Source: Effrenium voratum (lineage: Eukaryota; Sar; Dinophyceae; Suessiales; Symbiodiniaceae). From it: a stretch of DNA of 64,000 nt. Shown here piece after piece: positions 1-15,000 of this stretch (within the stretch, counting starts at the first letter, position 1; each line of letters starts with the position of its first letter). Below the pieces are notes generated by a model, which searched no databases, was not told the DNA's origin, and saw only the letters and a program-made list of their open reading frames with translations. The translations under genes were made by a program, and so were the position numbers. The stretch spans positions 932,001-996,000 of the forward strand of contig CAUJNA010001624.1 of assembly GCA_963377175.1 (NCBI GenBank), read 5' to 3'.

Positions 1-73
1 CACCCAACCGCCAGACCTGGCATCGCCCTCCGGCGAGGCGTCGATCGCCCGCTCCGCCGCCAGGCACGGCAGC
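1..73 (-). CDS. Helicase exon at window edge: LPCLAAER
   Basis: Starts GTGAG|GCTGCC in phase 2. LPCLAAER matches L-x-C-A-A-x-E of the family. The exon may end at a GC donor near position 49 or run to the edge. Confidence 0.6.
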
Positions 74-3000
74 CTCACCAAAAGCACTTCCTTCGACGAC
101 CAAAGAGGAAGCCTTCCAACCCTTGGCCTTGCAACAAAACCCTTGCGGCTACTCAAAATGAAACGAACCAACAACCTAAAAGCAAAAAAAAACATGCCAA
201 CGACAGCGAAGGACACCACAAGGGATGGTTCAGTTCGAGGGCATTCCAAGCCCGAAGTGCAAGTAACCCAAGATGTCCCGCCCACGCCTACCATTGGGCG
301 GGGTCCCTGAACAAGCTCATTTGCCCGTTGGCTTTGGTGATGCTTCTGTAAATTCGCAAATCTACTTTCCATGGCTACTCCCCCAAAAACAATGTCCATT
401 TTGCAAGGCAGAAGGCTCTCCTTCTTGAGTTGCCATTTTTGGGCTCTTCCACAAGGGCCAAGTGCACCCTGGTCAAGGGCGACCAGTGGCCCAGCCCTGT
501 TCGCGCCCCTCCGCTGGCTTGCCCGGCCGGGAGCACTGGAAACCTGGTGAATTGTGAGGGGGTAAGGGGTGATCCCCCTCCCAATAGGGAAAAATCACAG
601 GTGCAGGATCCGCTTTTGCCCCCTAGAAAAGTTGACCAAGTTGCCTAATCCGGGGTGTCCAGTAGCAACTCCCCGTACCAGAATATAGTGGTTCGTAGGC
701 GTAGTGGGTGCCTTGCGAAAAGACAAACTTTGCGTGGCTGTCCTCAGATCCAACCGGCCAGCGGGTTAAAGGAAAACTACCACTAAACCCACTAAAACAA
801 CTCAAGAACTCCTAAGGAACCGGACGCCTGAAAGCCATCAAGTAAATAGAAGCCCAAAGCCTCTATCAGGCTACGGCTGGGAACAGCCAAGTCGCTGCAG
901 CGCCAGCACTGCCAAGTTCAGCGGCGCCACCGCCACCGACTCCGCGCGACGCGCCTTGGGGCGGTGGAGTTGCAGTGGATTTGGGTTCTCCAAAGATTGA
1001 AGACACGAATCCAGGGTGGGGTGGGGTGGAGGGTGGGGTGGGGTGGGGTGGAAGGGAAACCAAGAACTTGGAGAAAAACCGAAATTTCGAGACAAAATAA
1101 ACCAAGAACTTGGGAGAAGCCCAAGTTGCAAGACACCAAAAGGCTGGTCTCCTTCTGGTTTCTTATTCTTGAAACCCCAAGAAGGAGGCCAAAAGCCGAA
1201 AATAGACGAGCCGCCCATGCCGCTGCTTCCCGGAGAGAAGGAAGGGATCGCTCGGTTGTCAACCGTGAGGTCACTCACAGAATCGAGGCCGCAACAAAAA
1301 AAAACACACACAGAGAAACAAAAGACGATGCCCTCAAACAATGGATGGAACATACATCATGACTGCTCCAAAATAGCGGCAAATGCGTCTTTAAGAACTT
1401 CCGGGCTTGGAGTGCGACTTCGGCAGCTAGCTTCCAGCTTCAAGCGTAGTTGCTTTTCAAACCAGACCTGCAAAGGGAAATCAATTTGGAATGTTTTGTA
1501 AAGTAAGGTCAGGTGGTATCCCCAACTTCCGAAACCCTCCGTGCGAACCCTCCCTGAAAGCTGCCCCAAACCACCCCAGAGCTTTTCTGGGCAAAGACCC
1601 CATAGCTTTCAGCTGTCAGCTGTTGGGGCAAAATAAGTGATTCAACATGTGTAAACAACCCCGCGCTCCCCGTAAAGGGTTTTCAAAACTGAACAGGCCG
1701 GTTTTGGTTTCTCTCAACAAAAAGTTCCCCCGAAAAACCACACACACAACACCGAAACCCCAACCCCACCCACAAACACCGAACCAACCCCACCCACCCA
1801 CCCCACCCCACCCCACCCCACCCCACCCCACCCCACCCCACCCCATGCACCCACCCACCCACCCTACCCCACCCACAAAAAAAAGACGGAGCGGTGGGCC
1901 CGAGCGCCAGCAGCTCGCGGGGCGCCCGCATGAAGTGCTGGTCGATGGGATCCTCGAAGCCCACCTTCCAAACCCCAAATCCGGGGCTCGAGGATCCTTC
2001 TCGCGAATGGCGAATGGCGAATGGCCATGGCCAGGGTCAAAGCCTGCCCATGGTCAGATATTTGGAAGGTTCCTAAAAGGGTGATCCTTGGCATGGCTAC
2101 TGGAACCCTTGCAATGGGCGGGGTTAAGTCTCTGTTAAGGGGTTGATGGCCATCTCTACCAGCCTCCAGTAAAGGGGTGTCTTAGACCATGGAAGCGGAA
2201 CAGCCCCCTATTTTGGGGCACGCTCAAGCAGGCTTCCCTGCAATTCACACTTTAATGTTACCCCAAGAAGTTGTCATGGCCTTGAAAGGGATGTCTTCGA
2301 CTACCCCTTGTTTCTAGGGGACTGGGTCCATTCAAGTGACATCCTCAGACTCACCCGCTAATTGGTGGTTTCAAGGCAAACCGCATCAAACATATGTTTC
2401 AGACTCCCTCAACATGCAACCACATCATATGCCAGGAAAAAAGCCGCGATGAAAATGAACATAAAACAACAAACCAACATGAAAAGTAAATAGCACAACA
2501 CGACAAACCAAATAAAACACAAAAACACAACAACAAACCACAAAACATAAAGCACAAACAACAAACAAACAAACCCACACGACAAAAAAAAAAAGAAAAA
2601 GCAAAAAAAAACGAAGGAACAAGCACAACCGCAAGCCAACACACCAACCCCCCACACCAAAAAACAACAAACAAACAAAAAGGGGCGGGGCGCCGAGCCG
2701 CGAAGAAGGAGATGCCCGGGTGCCCGGCGCGCCCGGCGCGCCCGAACTGCTGCTTCAGGGAGCTGACGGAGCCCGGGAAGCCCAGGGACAGCGTGCAGTC
2801 CAGGCCTTCAGAGAACCGGCGGCGCACCGGGAAAAAAGAAAGGACGGGGGGGAGGACACCCGGAAAAATGAGGGGGGATCCGGAGGGGCCTCGAAAAAAA
2901 AAGGGGGTACCGGGGGCCCAAAACTGGTGGTTGTCCTGTTGGTTTTCCTTGTATAAGGGAATCCGAGGAATGAGGGCACCCGGAAAAAAAAATGGGGCAC

Positions 3001-6000
3001 CCGGAAAGGCCTTGAACAAATTGGGGGACCCGAAAAAATTGGGGGGGGGGGGGGAGCTGGAACAGTGGAGAAAGAAAAAAACAAACGATAGAAGGCCCGA
3101 AATAGAAGCCCCCGAAGGAAAACATGGAGACTCGGAAAACACGGGGGACCCGGAAGAAAAAGGGGGCACCCGAAAAATGAGGGGACCTGGAAAAATGAGG
3201 GGCACCCGGGACAAGTGGAAAAAACGATAGGGGGCCCGAAAACAAATGGCGCAGAGGTTGTTCGGTGGGTTTCCCGGCCACCCCAAAGAAAAAAAAGTGT
3301 GTGTCAAAATAGGGGGTGCCCCCAAAACTGGTGGTTTTCCTGTTGGTTGCCCTTTAAAACCCACCAAAAGTTTGGTTGGTCCACAGCAATTCTAGAATGC
3401 AGGCGGCAGAAGGCATTTGGATGGTCAAAATGCCGCTTCATACAGGTGCTACACAATATGTTCTCTTGGCCTGGTGGCTTAGGTCACCCCTGCTTCTCCT
3501 TCGGTGTGGCTGCGCCTGGGACCTTTATGTACATAGTGGCTCTGCAGTCATCACGCCCTCCTCCCCTCCGTTCTTGGAAAACCCTGCGTTTGACTTTGGG
3601 CCTGCGCTTTGGGTTCAAAAGCCCCAAGAAAAATGCGCGTGACCACGTGACTCACTCCCGTAATCCATCTCAGAGTTCGAGTTCTGCATGGCACAATTCC
3701 GTTCATGTGGGTGATCAAACTACCTGGATCGCCAGTTGCTGTTGTTTTTCTCTCCCCATGCACTTTACCCCAAAAGCGTGAAAAAAAAGCAGCAACTTGG
3801 CCATCGAGGTTAAAATTCACACCTCCCTTCACATCCCAGGGGCGGCCGATGTCGATGCCAAGCTCCAGCGCGTTGGTGCAGGCGACCCCCAGGACCTCTC
3901 GGCGTTGCCATGTTGCCACGTTGCTCGAGGGATCGCTCGCTGCTGAGTTATCTTTTTGCCTTTGGGTCGTCGGTGTGTGGTGGCGACATAAACATGCTGT
4001 AGTAGACCCATAGAAATAGATAAATATACATGTGTATATATAGATATAACTTGAAGAGAACAAAATAGCTTCAGCTTAGCTTCTCCCTCTACAAGAAAAG
4101 GTTCAAATCCCACCACCAAGCCAAGCCATTTCCGGGTCATCAAGTCCAAAAAAACAATCAGATACTACCATACTACTACTGCTACTCTACTACCATACTA
4201 TACTACTCTTTCAACTAAAGCCCTGGTAAAACGGGGATAAGTCCACCTCCTCGCGTGGTTGGTGGGGGGTTGGGATGTTGGGGGAACCGGCGCCGCCCGC
4301 CTTCCGCGCGAAGATGTCCTTCTCCAGCTGGCGCCGCAGGTGGGCCGGGTACCCCGCCCGGTAGGACACCACCCGGCGGCTCAGGTCCGCCTCACCGAGG
4401 CTCCGCGGAGGCACCGAGCGAGGCGCGGGAGGGACAGATCTTCCCCGAGGTCCATGGTGGGCGTTTTTTTTGCCCCTGGAAAAAAAAGAAACGCAGAGAT
4501 GCCCAGTAGTGATAGACTTCCTTTAAAAACCAACAGGGGAACAATTCAACTGGCAAATAATATGTAAATAGGTCCAGGAGTTTGAAACCAAGAGGGGACA
4601 ATGAACAACATATGCTTAAGCAAATGGAGGTAAAACGTCACCCCTACCAAGGGAAATTCACATATGGAACCGAAAAGGTAAAGTTTGAAGCCACCAAAAC
4701 AAGGGAAGGGAACCTGACTTATGGTTATGCGGCATGACTCTTTCTGGGAGACCAAAATGAGCCCCCCATGACTACAAGTTCACTGCAAAGGGTGCTCCTC
4801 GGTATCACAGTCATGCCCCACAACTGGTTGAGGTGGCGGGCAAAGAGGGTGCCCAGTCCCATTTGTCTGGCCTTCCCACGGAAAAAGGCGCAGGCCAACT
4901 CACTATTTGCGGGACGTTCCATGATTTGAGCGTGTCTTTTTGATGGGAATTTGTTTTTGGGCCGTTTCAAAGGGAAAAGGGAAACCAACAGGAAACGCAC
5001 CCACTTGTGGGTTCCAGACCTCCCCAGGCATCCTGACATTATACACCTGAGCATTGCCTTGCAAATGGTGGCTTCCCTGCATATTTGGGTGGAAAAAGCG
5101 ACATGCTTCAAATGGTTGCAAGATGTAACTTTTTTCAGGAGGCCGATCCGCTCCATTTGTGCAGCACCCCTTTGATCCTTGAACGAAACGAAGGTGCAAG
5201 TTCCTTGGATCTCCGGGACCCCGCTTTCGGCCGGGACGGCCTCGTCCGCGAGGGCCTCGCGCACGTCCTCCCGCGAAAAATGAACCAAGAGGGTAAACAC
5301 GTGAGTTTGAGAACATGAACAAGACATGGGCTGCCATGCCTGAAAAAACGGTTGACCAAAAATAAGGCCAAAAGTGAAAGCAGTGCTGGAAAACTGAACT
5401 ACAAATGGGTTGCCATGCCTGCAAAACGCTTAACAACAACAAAACATGTGGAACCAAAAGAGTGAACGCTTTAAGGTTTGGTTTTAGCTCTACCATCATG
5501 TGCCACGTTACAGCTCTGTTGCAGCCACCGGCGTCCAGACATTTTCGTCATAGCACGGGGGCCCGAATGATGGTAGAACTTAAACCCAATTTTAAGGTCG
5601 CTTCGCTCCGGGCAGAGCGAGTCCTGCAGCACAATCTCCACCAGGCTCCGCCACTTGCAGAAGGCGAGCACCGACACCTCGCCTTGAGACGCGGGAGACG
5701 TCTGACTTTGGACTTTTCTAGTGGCCCAAAAACCGGAGTGCTTCAGGATACGGGTTCTAGGGGAAGCTTCCCCTAGCTCCCCCAGCTAGGTGCCCTTTCT
5801 CACCCCTTTTTCTAAAAGGATTGAAATCTAAATATGGGTATGTCCAAAAATGTGTGGCTTCACTGATTGAAAGCGTTTTGAGCAGAAACCAAGAAGAAGT
5901 TGGACTTCTGCCACGAACTTCCCCATTCTTTCCAGGGATCAGAATCTTTCTAGAAAACCACCAAAAACCCTAACAAACAGCTGGTTCTTGAACAGAACGA

Positions 6001-9000
6001 TGGTTGAAAAGAATGGGGAATCAACCCCGGGAACTTTGGATTGGACTCGCCCCAGTACGGATGGAACCCTAGCTACAAACCGCCTCTATCAGTAAAATGG
6101 CGGCTGCTGCGCTGGTACCGCAAGGTCCCTGTGGTGGCAGACCCAGAAACATAGGGCGAATGTCAGTGGATCTCACCCCCTTGTGGCTCAAAACCTTGGC
6201 ACCGTGCCTTTGCCCTCCCCAAACACTTCAAGCCAATGTTCGTTGATGGTCTTCCGACAGATGCGCTGAGCCCGGCCCAAGGCAACAGGTGAAAGCCCAC
6301 GGGCCGGCCGGAAGTTTTTCACCGCAGCCACAGTAGAAGGCCTTCCCAATCAGCATGCTGGACGAATTGGCCACAAGAAGCCCAAACTCTGGGGTTCTTG
6401 GACAGTTGAAGTCCAGGCACTCAGAAGAGGGGTAGCTATAGGAGAGGCTCCCTGCGTTCAAATGTTGGATACCATCGCCAACTGATTTACCAAAGCGTGC
6501 TACAAAACAAATAGAGGTTGAGGGTGCCTCAAAGCCATGCCCTTGACCACGACATCGGGGCACCCCCCCCGTGCGATGCCCGGGCACGGGACACCAGCCA
6601 GGCGATGAGCCGCGTCACCTCCACGATGGGCGAGGCCCGCGCCCCGTTGATCAGCTCCTGGCGGCTCGCTCCCAGGCTCCCGGGCGGAGTTTTTTCCGCT
6701 CACGCGCGCGCGTGCGCGCCCAGCTTTTTCTCAGATGCCCATTGGCCATGGGGAAAAAAGCGGCACCCTTTTTTTGTTGGTTGAGTTTAAAGGGGAACAC
6801 TTACCCAACAAAAAGAAGGAGAAAGAAAAAGGCACCACTGCGCAACAGGGTTTTCGGGGGCGACCCCTCCCGCCATGGGAGCCGACAGACGTTTTTTGGG
6901 GGGGCGGACAGTCAGCCTGAAAAAAGGGAAACGGTCCTGTAGCTTTCATATTTGTTTGTGGGAAGGCCTCCCTCCCACCAACATAGCAAGTGTGAAGAGA
7001 CATTTGCTCTTGGAGGGATTTTCTGTCGGGTGACATGTTAGTAGGAAAGAGGGTCGCAGCCCAGATTTCCCATGGCAAAATGGGTGGGGGGGGGGAGGGT
7101 GGGGGTGCTCGGTTTTCAAGGGAAAAACCCACCCCAGAAAAGGGGAAGGGTGAAACGCTAGGCAATTGGGGTTGGGTAGGGCCCTCTGAGGTCACTTTGG
7201 AAATCCCACCCTTGTGAGGCGGCAAAGTGGTTGATTCCCATATGAGTTCACTTGGGATTGTCTTGGTATCACAGAAAGTGGACCTAAAACCAAAGTCTTC
7301 AGATCTCTTTTGCTCAGATGTCATGAAGGCTGCTGGGTCACTGAACGGTCATCATGAACTCCGCCTGCAGAAAATGTGAAAACTAACATAAATGACACAA
7401 ATGGCGAGCACCGGGCCTGGGGCAAGAGGATTCCCCTGTGGCCTTTGGCACAAAAAAACGGTCCATGGCATAGGTATGCTAGAGGCTGCGAAGGATGCCT
7501 CACGTTTCTCAAGGCAGGTACCACTGCCTTAGATTCACCCAAACCGATTTGTATGCCCCTGCCAATCTCTCCCATTTCCCAGATCTTTGTGCCTTGGCCG
7601 TAGGGGCAAACAGGATACCTTTTTGGGTGGATACTTTTTGCTGGGAAGCAGAAGGGACACTCTTGCGCACTCCAGCCTCGTGTGTGCTCTCGGGCTCGCG
7701 CGGCTGGGCCTGCAGGTGCCAGAAGGCCCTTGACACACCAAGCCAGGAGACTCCGCTGCTCTTGGCATCGCGGCATTTGTTTGGCCACACCAGACCCTTA
7801 CAAGAACCATCCCTTTCAAAGCTATACTAGAAGGGCTCCAGCACGCCTCCGCCACGCTCGCTTCGGCTTCGACGCTGCAGTCCCCGTCCTGGCACAAGAG
7901 TGGCACAGGGCGAGAGGCGTGGCGGAGTCGCATCTCCTTTTTTGGTACTTTGCCGAATATTATACGAGTTGTGGTTACAAGTCATACATCAGTAAAAGCC
8001 CAAAGTCTAAGGGCATGATCTGGGGAAATTAATCGTTACATGTTGAGTGGCTCATCACAAGGTTCGACATTCACGTCTCACCATGAAAGTCGCCATTGCG
8101 GGCGTCTTGTTTTGGGACAGTTCCCGGAGGCCCTGTTTCATCTCGTTTGGCTGGAAGCTGGCGGCCTTGCGCGCAAGGAGGGAACCTACACGACCTGCAC
8201 CTCTTCTTTGGGAAGTGTGACAAACAGACTCGCCCTTTGTATGGGGTGCTTGGAAAAAATCGTTCCCCATGGCCCCTACTAAGCAAGCTATCACTAGGCG
8301 CGACGCGTAATAAGTGAGGTGCTTTTGGGCACGGCTCAGGTGGACCCTGGTGCTCTGGGCAGGTTCTCTGGCCGGAATGCTTTCACTTGCCCGGAGGGAA
8401 ACGACCTGTTGGCTCTGCCTATGCTGGCAACCGTTTCGCATCAAGCTTCCGAAAGCTGTGCCTTTTGTTTTCGGGTCCTGGCAAGTGGCTTTTCTCCCCG
8501 GCAAGCTCAAAAGGTATGCCATGGACAGTTCACACTTTGGCCCTCGGCCGCGAAACCAAAAAAGGCGCATCTCCCCTTCGACGGCTGAAAAAGGGAAGGG
8601 AAGGGAAGGGGCCCTTCTTTGCCCTCCGGGCCTTGCGCCGGCGCTTGGCCGTCTGCGAACCTCAGTCTGAAAAGGGGGCCGTGGAAACCGGTATGGGGCG
8701 TCTTCCACCGGCTGGATCTTTGATCCCACTTCTGGGATCCATGCGGGCGGGCGCGTCAAACCGCAAGGGAACTAAAAAAAAACGGCAGATTTGCTGGCGG
8801 CGAGTCCAATAGTTTGAGAGAAACCCACCCATGGCAGAAGCTTGCTCATTTGTTGGGACCTAGTTGGAGGCTGAAAAAGAACACATTCTGCCCCAAACAA
8901 AAAGACAAGCTATACCCCAACATGGCCTTTGGTCTGGCCTATTGGGAAAAATTGGTTTCCCTTGTACCTCGGGATCACAGCGCCTTTGACATAGCCCCCT

Positions 9001-12000
9001 TTCAATCATGAAAGTCGACCGGCGCCTTTGAAATACTGAAAGGCTTTTCAAAACCCTGCGTCCACTTCCACAGCGGTGGAAAGAGAGTGTCCCCCCGTAC
9101 CAAGGGGTAACTTAGTCGTTGTTTTGCGGGGTGGGGCCGCAGGGGTCTGCCTGACTCCGTGCCCAAGATTTCGTAACATAAGGGCATAAACATAAGCAAT
9201 AAGAATGGTGTACTTTAGTCATCATTATAGGTGTAACCGTATCAGACATGGTTTCGCCCCTTACCTCAGCGCCACGTCATTCGCGGCTTTCAAGGAAACC
9301 CTTCCCCTTGGCTCAAAAGGAGAACCCGCGCACAGCCGCCAAAAAGTTCCTTTTAGGAAACGCCCGCATCTCAAGTTGAAATACACCCAAGTGTGATATC
9401 CTCAACTGCCCGCAACCTGGTGGAAGCCTCCGGAAAGACCCCGTAGCTGTCAGCTGTTGGGGAAGAAATCAAAAGGAGTACAATGCTAGTCAGGGGTGGC
9501 AACCCGTTTACTGGCAGCTTGAGCGGATCCCTCGAACCAGTCGTCTGGCTGAAACTCAAAAGCAACACTGCCCTTCGTTTACCATCAAAATGGCCCCAAC
9601 CCCAACAGTGTACAAACTCCGCGACTCCAATCCACGGCCGCACTGTAGGAACCCAGATGTTTCGAGCCCATCAACAAAGACAAAGAGCTCAAGAAACAGG
9701 TGGCTGGGGTTTGAAAAAACCGGGCTCAGCATTCCCCCTTAAAACATCACCCACCAAGGGACACTCACCTTTCATGGGCCAAAAATGTGATGTTTAAAAC
9801 CCACCAAGAAGGCATTGGATAAACCCCTTGATCCCACAACCCTGGACCAGGCCTCACGGCCTGGCCCTCAACGCAACCGCGGGGGGGGGGGGGGGAGGGA
9901 AACGGCCCAAAGAAGTGTGATGTTACAAAAAATTGCGCAACAAGGGGGGAAATCACTAGGAACCCACCCCCCGGCTCCACGAAACCCAAAAAAACCGAGA
10001 ACCAAAAAAGCGACCAAAACACGCCGCGCGAGGCGCCCTCGACGAGCGCCGCGGGGTTCCACAGCACGTAGACGTGGCCCCCGCTGGGCGAGCCATCCCT
10101 GGCGACCACGGAGGGCGCCTGAGGCCTGGGGCCCAGCAGTCGCTCCAAGTGCTCCCCCGGGTTGGCCACCTAAGGAGGCCACCGGGCTTCTTCCAACGGG
10201 CTGCAGGGTGGGGGGGGGGGAGTGGAGGGGTGGAGGGGTGGAGGGGTTGGGGGGGAGGGCAGGTGTTTTTTCTTTGGTGGTATCTTTTTTTTCTTGTGAA
10301 CGGCGGGGGTCAGGGGGGTCGGCGTCTGTTCTGTGTACCCTTTTTGTTTGTAAAGGGAAACTTGGGCCTCCAAACACGCTGAGAATTATGAGTTTGCTTG
10401 AAAACCTGGGCCCTGAATCCAAAAAGCCAGAATCTCTCTAAATACATCCCCCCCCCAAAAAAAAAAGAAAAGAAAAAGAACGAAACCCAAACCCTCGACT
10501 GTGGAGGAATCGTTTTCGTGTTCAATGCCGAGGCGCGGTGGCGGAGCAGGCGATGAACTGGAGAGGCGCCTCCACGACGCGCCGCAGCCTCGCTCCGAGG
10601 AAGCGAGGTCTCATTTGTTCTCTGGGTGTCTACACGTGTTTGGTGGGAGGAGGGTGGACTATGACTACATGTGTTTTTGCAGGGCTCCCCGACCAGGGGA
10701 TAGTCACCTTTCATGGGCCAACAAGGTGTTCAAAACCCCAAAAAGGGAAATAGAGGAATCAGCTTCTGTGTTATTTGGGTGTCTACATGTGCTTGTTGGT
10801 GGGAGGAAGGTGGACTGAGCTGGTCTTTTTGGACTGGGGTGCGGTCTATTTTGTCGATCGGGTTTGTACTGGTTCCTTTGGGGACGTGTTCTCGCCAAGG
10901 ACTATCTTTGTTTCAAACGTGTGCCTTGTCTTTAGAGGGGGGTCCCAAGGTAAGTGATTGTTAGTCTTGAGAGGGTGACTGAAGGCGAGCATGAAGCGAA
11001 GTGTCTCTGGCACTTTTTGACCGAGGGAGGTGATTTTTTCCCCCAGTTGCTGCTTCTTTGTGTTGCTGTGCTTGTGGTTTTGGTAGTTTGTCCCTTCCCA
11101 AGATGGCTCAAGACGCCCCGCGGAACGCAGGCATCCCCAGCGTGGCCAGACGCATGGTCTACAGTTGCGCTTTGAGGGAGGTCAATCAAAGATGGACCTC
11201 CCTGGAGTCTCCATGACTTGAAAAATCTTGAAACTATGGGGTAATTACCCAAAACCAAGGGGTGAGGGTCATGGATCCAGGTCCTCTTCCCCCCGCCCCT
11301 GGCAATGCGAAGCACGAGGCAACAGCGCCCTGAGCCCCACTTTCCCGGGCGCTCGCTCGGGATTCGAGCCGCGCCGCGCCCGGCCCGCGCCCCGCACTGC
11401 GCGCCTGCGGATGATGTTGCACACGTGGGCGCCAAAGGCTCCGCGGTACACGTGCACCTCAGGGCCAATGGCTTCACAGACCCCTGATAGACCCCTGATG
11501 AGGGAACGAGTGCGACGAATGAGGACCACTACGAAACCAACAGTGATGCCAATTCTCACACACCGGTCCCAGTCGATAGGCCTTCATAATTCCAGATCCT
11601 AGCATTCTAATTGCTGCAATGCCAAAGTACAGGGCACGCGCCTGCGCAACGTACCAAGAATGCCGCTCCAGTAATCTTTGTGCTCCCTCCCTACTCTTTC
11701 CAGAAATCTGTCTGTTCAGAGGTCCCCGGCCTTGGTCTGGTCCAGAAAATTTAGCACACCCTAAGTTGCAAAGAAATGTGAAGCTCCTCAACCTCCATCT
11801 GCCCCCGTGAAGCCACATGAAGCCCTTGGAACGGGTCGAGCCCTTGACTACTGCAAGTGACTCGGGAGCAAGCAGAATGAAGCCCAACAATTTGCTGCGT
11901 GTTGTCAAAGTCTTTGTGGATACGGATCCACTCGCTTGCTATTCAGGTCCTCAGGTGCTCCCCTTTTTTTGAGACAAATGGGGAAAGCAGTAGCATCATC

Positions 12001-15000
12001 CTGGCTTGATGGATTTCAAAGCGAAACCAAAAGGAAACCATCCATTTTTTTGGGGGCCCTCTTTTCAAGCAGTTGATTTTCAAGGGAAACCCTCTCCAGC
12101 AGGCAGAACAATGGGTACCCTCAAAACGGCCACCCCCAATTTCGTTGGAATCCGCCCAGGCCATCCTGGCCGCCATCCCGAAAACGGCCTCGTCCAGGAC
12201 GACATAGTGCAAGTTCTGCAGCAGCCGCGCGTATTCCACGTGCTGCGGCAAGACGTGGCTGTGCAGCATGTCCTTAGGATATGCATCAAACCTGCGACAT
12301 GGTGAGCTCGGTTGGCTCCTGAATCGATGGGTCGCCAAAATAGGCAGATACGCCGCTGTCTTTTCAAATACCTCCTTTTGGTCCAGCCAGTTCGGAGTGC
12401 ATCGTGCATCTTCTCAGCAGTGCCCAAGTTTGGCCCAGTCGTAGCCGCAGGGCCTGTAGGGTTCTCTATTTACATCCATCTAAGTAGGGCCAACCAAGTC
12501 GCCAAATTTTGGGCGCTGCTCACTGGGCACATCTGAACGGCCGTGCATCAAAAGCACCACAAAAGGCCCAGCTTGCAGCAAACAGGTGTGCACCCGCACA
12601 CAAGCACGCGACAACGAAGCACGAAGTAAGCCTGCAACACGCACAACGGAGGGAGCAAGAAAGAGACCCCCAAGAAGTCGGCAGCGGTCATGCAGCTACC
12701 ACACCCAGGAGGGTTGCCACGAGAACTTCCCACCAACAGGAGGACCGGACTAGTCAGGGGCCTACGAAACCAGATTCTGGAGGCCTGCGGATTCCTCTGA
12801 TTGCAGCAGAAGGCCTCCAGCTGCACATCCCAAGTTCTCTTCTTTGGGAAGGGTCGCGCCGAATCCGGACAGATGCCCAGCGGAATCCGCCGAATTCGAA
12901 TCGAGGGTCTGGGTTGCTGAGCACCACCTTGGCCTCCCGCCGCACTCGGGTCCTCTCTGCGCCCAAGGTGTCCCCGTCCAAGCCTTAGGGCCCCAATTTC
13001 TGGCAAAGTCAATCCGAAATACAAAAAGAAACGAAAAGATCCGTCCCTCATCGGTTTCCACAGAACCTGGAATGCACAGAAACTGGGTCCTCCAGTAGAG
13101 AGCTTAGAACAAGGGTACCCGATGTTTTTTTTTTGTTTTCTCTGTAGTCTATTTTAGTAGGGGAACCCTCCCCCAAAAACTGGTAAAAGGGTACTCCTGG
13201 GGGACCTGGGAAACACATAAAGCAAGAAACATACCTCGAAATATGTTTTTCTTTGGCGCGCTGTCCCCCCCACCCCCGTTTTGGCCTCCCGCAGGTCCAT
13301 CCTTTTGGTGCTCATGGGCGTGGGTTCCTGTAGTGACAGGCCCCAAATCAAAGCTCATGGTCGACTGTGGGTGGAAAAAACCCCGTGCAGTTGGATGAAA
13401 CCCGACAAATCTTTGGCTAAACCACCTCACCAACCCCTCATGCCTGACACAGATTTTTTTCCATCCACAGTACCCTGGTCAAAGCACACTTTTACTTGCG
13501 CCTCATTTATCTGCAAACTTTTACCATATCTCCAAAACCTGAAACAAGAATTGGATCCCCAAGTAAAGGCCGACAAGAAAAACAAAAACATGGTGAGCTC
13601 GTCATATTTCCGGATGAGCTCCAAAAACTAACGGATACAGTTATGGACGGTGCGTCTGCCAGTTGTCCGACTCTTCGGCGGAATCGCGCCATTTCACGCC
13701 CAGCAGCACGCCACCCAGGACTCTGCGTCCGAGGGTAGGGCACCTGTGGCTGCCAGGGCCTTAGTCTCGGAGACTCGGAACTCCGCCCATCTGGACCAAA
13801 GATGAGGTCTCCGGAGAGTTCCCGGTTTGGTCCTAAACAACACCTTCCCATTTTCTTGCGCCCCATAGGCGAGTTTTTGTTTGGGGATAAGGTTTGAAGG
13901 GGAAAGATTTCGGGCAGGGAAGCCTCGGAAACGAACAGGCGGCGCCCTCCGCCATAGACAAAAGGAACCCGTTTGAGAGGAAAATGATCCAAACAAGGAC
14001 CCGCCGAAGGTAGGTGCCGTAAAGGACGGGGCTCTGGATTTTCCCTGACGCCTTCCACGACTTCTGGAGGCCCGAGTAGAAATGGGCCTGTCTATTTCTT
14101 TAGGTCCATATGTGATGTTGCTCACGAGAACCAAGAAAAACCAAAGGAAAACCAAAGGTTCCCTTTAAAAAAAGTCCCTGTACGAGGGACGGCACCTTCA
14201 GACGCCCCACTTGCGCACCTTGGAAACCCCACCAAACAACAACTCACTGAAAAACGGGGAATGGGTCTGTCTCTCACGTCGCTGATCCCTATTTGGCCAT
14301 GGGTCAAAAGCCCGTACAGCCAGTGAACATCCCACTCCAACCACTAACATAGGTTCTAAAATGGGTGCTGAATTCACCAATCCCAGCCAAAACGGGATCC
14401 CAAAACGGTTTTGACCACCACGCGCCATTTCCCCGGTTTTTGCGGCTTTCCCCCTGGGACGCCAGGACGAAAAAAACCCACCCCCGGCCTGCGCGAGGTC
14501 CTTCAAGGCCCGCAGCTGGTCCTGCGCTAGCGCCTCGCTGGCAACAAACCCCGGCCCCTAGCGCCAAAAATCACGTGCGGCTGCGATGGCTCGGGAAGGG
14601 CGAGTCCAGTTTTGGGGGAATTCCCTTAAAGGAAACCGCAGGGGGATGGGTTTAAGTCGGGGTCATTCCAACTCATTCCCTGCTGAGCACCAGCAATTGC
14701 AGCAAGATAAGGCCAAATTCTTCTTTGACGGTTCGGGGGAAAGCTTTTTGGGGGGGTCTCCGATGGTCTCAGTGTCCCTGTGTCCCTGGCATGTGGATGC
14801 CGGCTATGCAAGTTGGGAAACAAACCAGGTAACCAACTAGAAGATTACGAAAGGGAGCCCTTTGCAAAACAAATTGGGAGTTGCGGCTGTGCAAGCTACA
14901 AACCTGGCCATCTGCCGCAACTTGCTGTACTTACCCCGAAAAAACTCTTAGGACATGTGTAGCCACATCTGTGCATGACGCGTCACCCAGCACATATCTA

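Noticed and set aside
430..455. Sequence resembling part of the dinoflagellate spliced leader (GCCATTTTTGGGCTC)
   Set aside because: Several mismatches and extra bases compared with the known 22-nt leader; treated as chance.
2399..3367. Long minus-strand open frame (322 codons) rich in Phe, Pro and Cys
   Set aside because: It runs through simple A/C-rich sequence and poly-G, with composition unlike the real exons. Only the motif VI segment at 2731-2805 in it is real coding.
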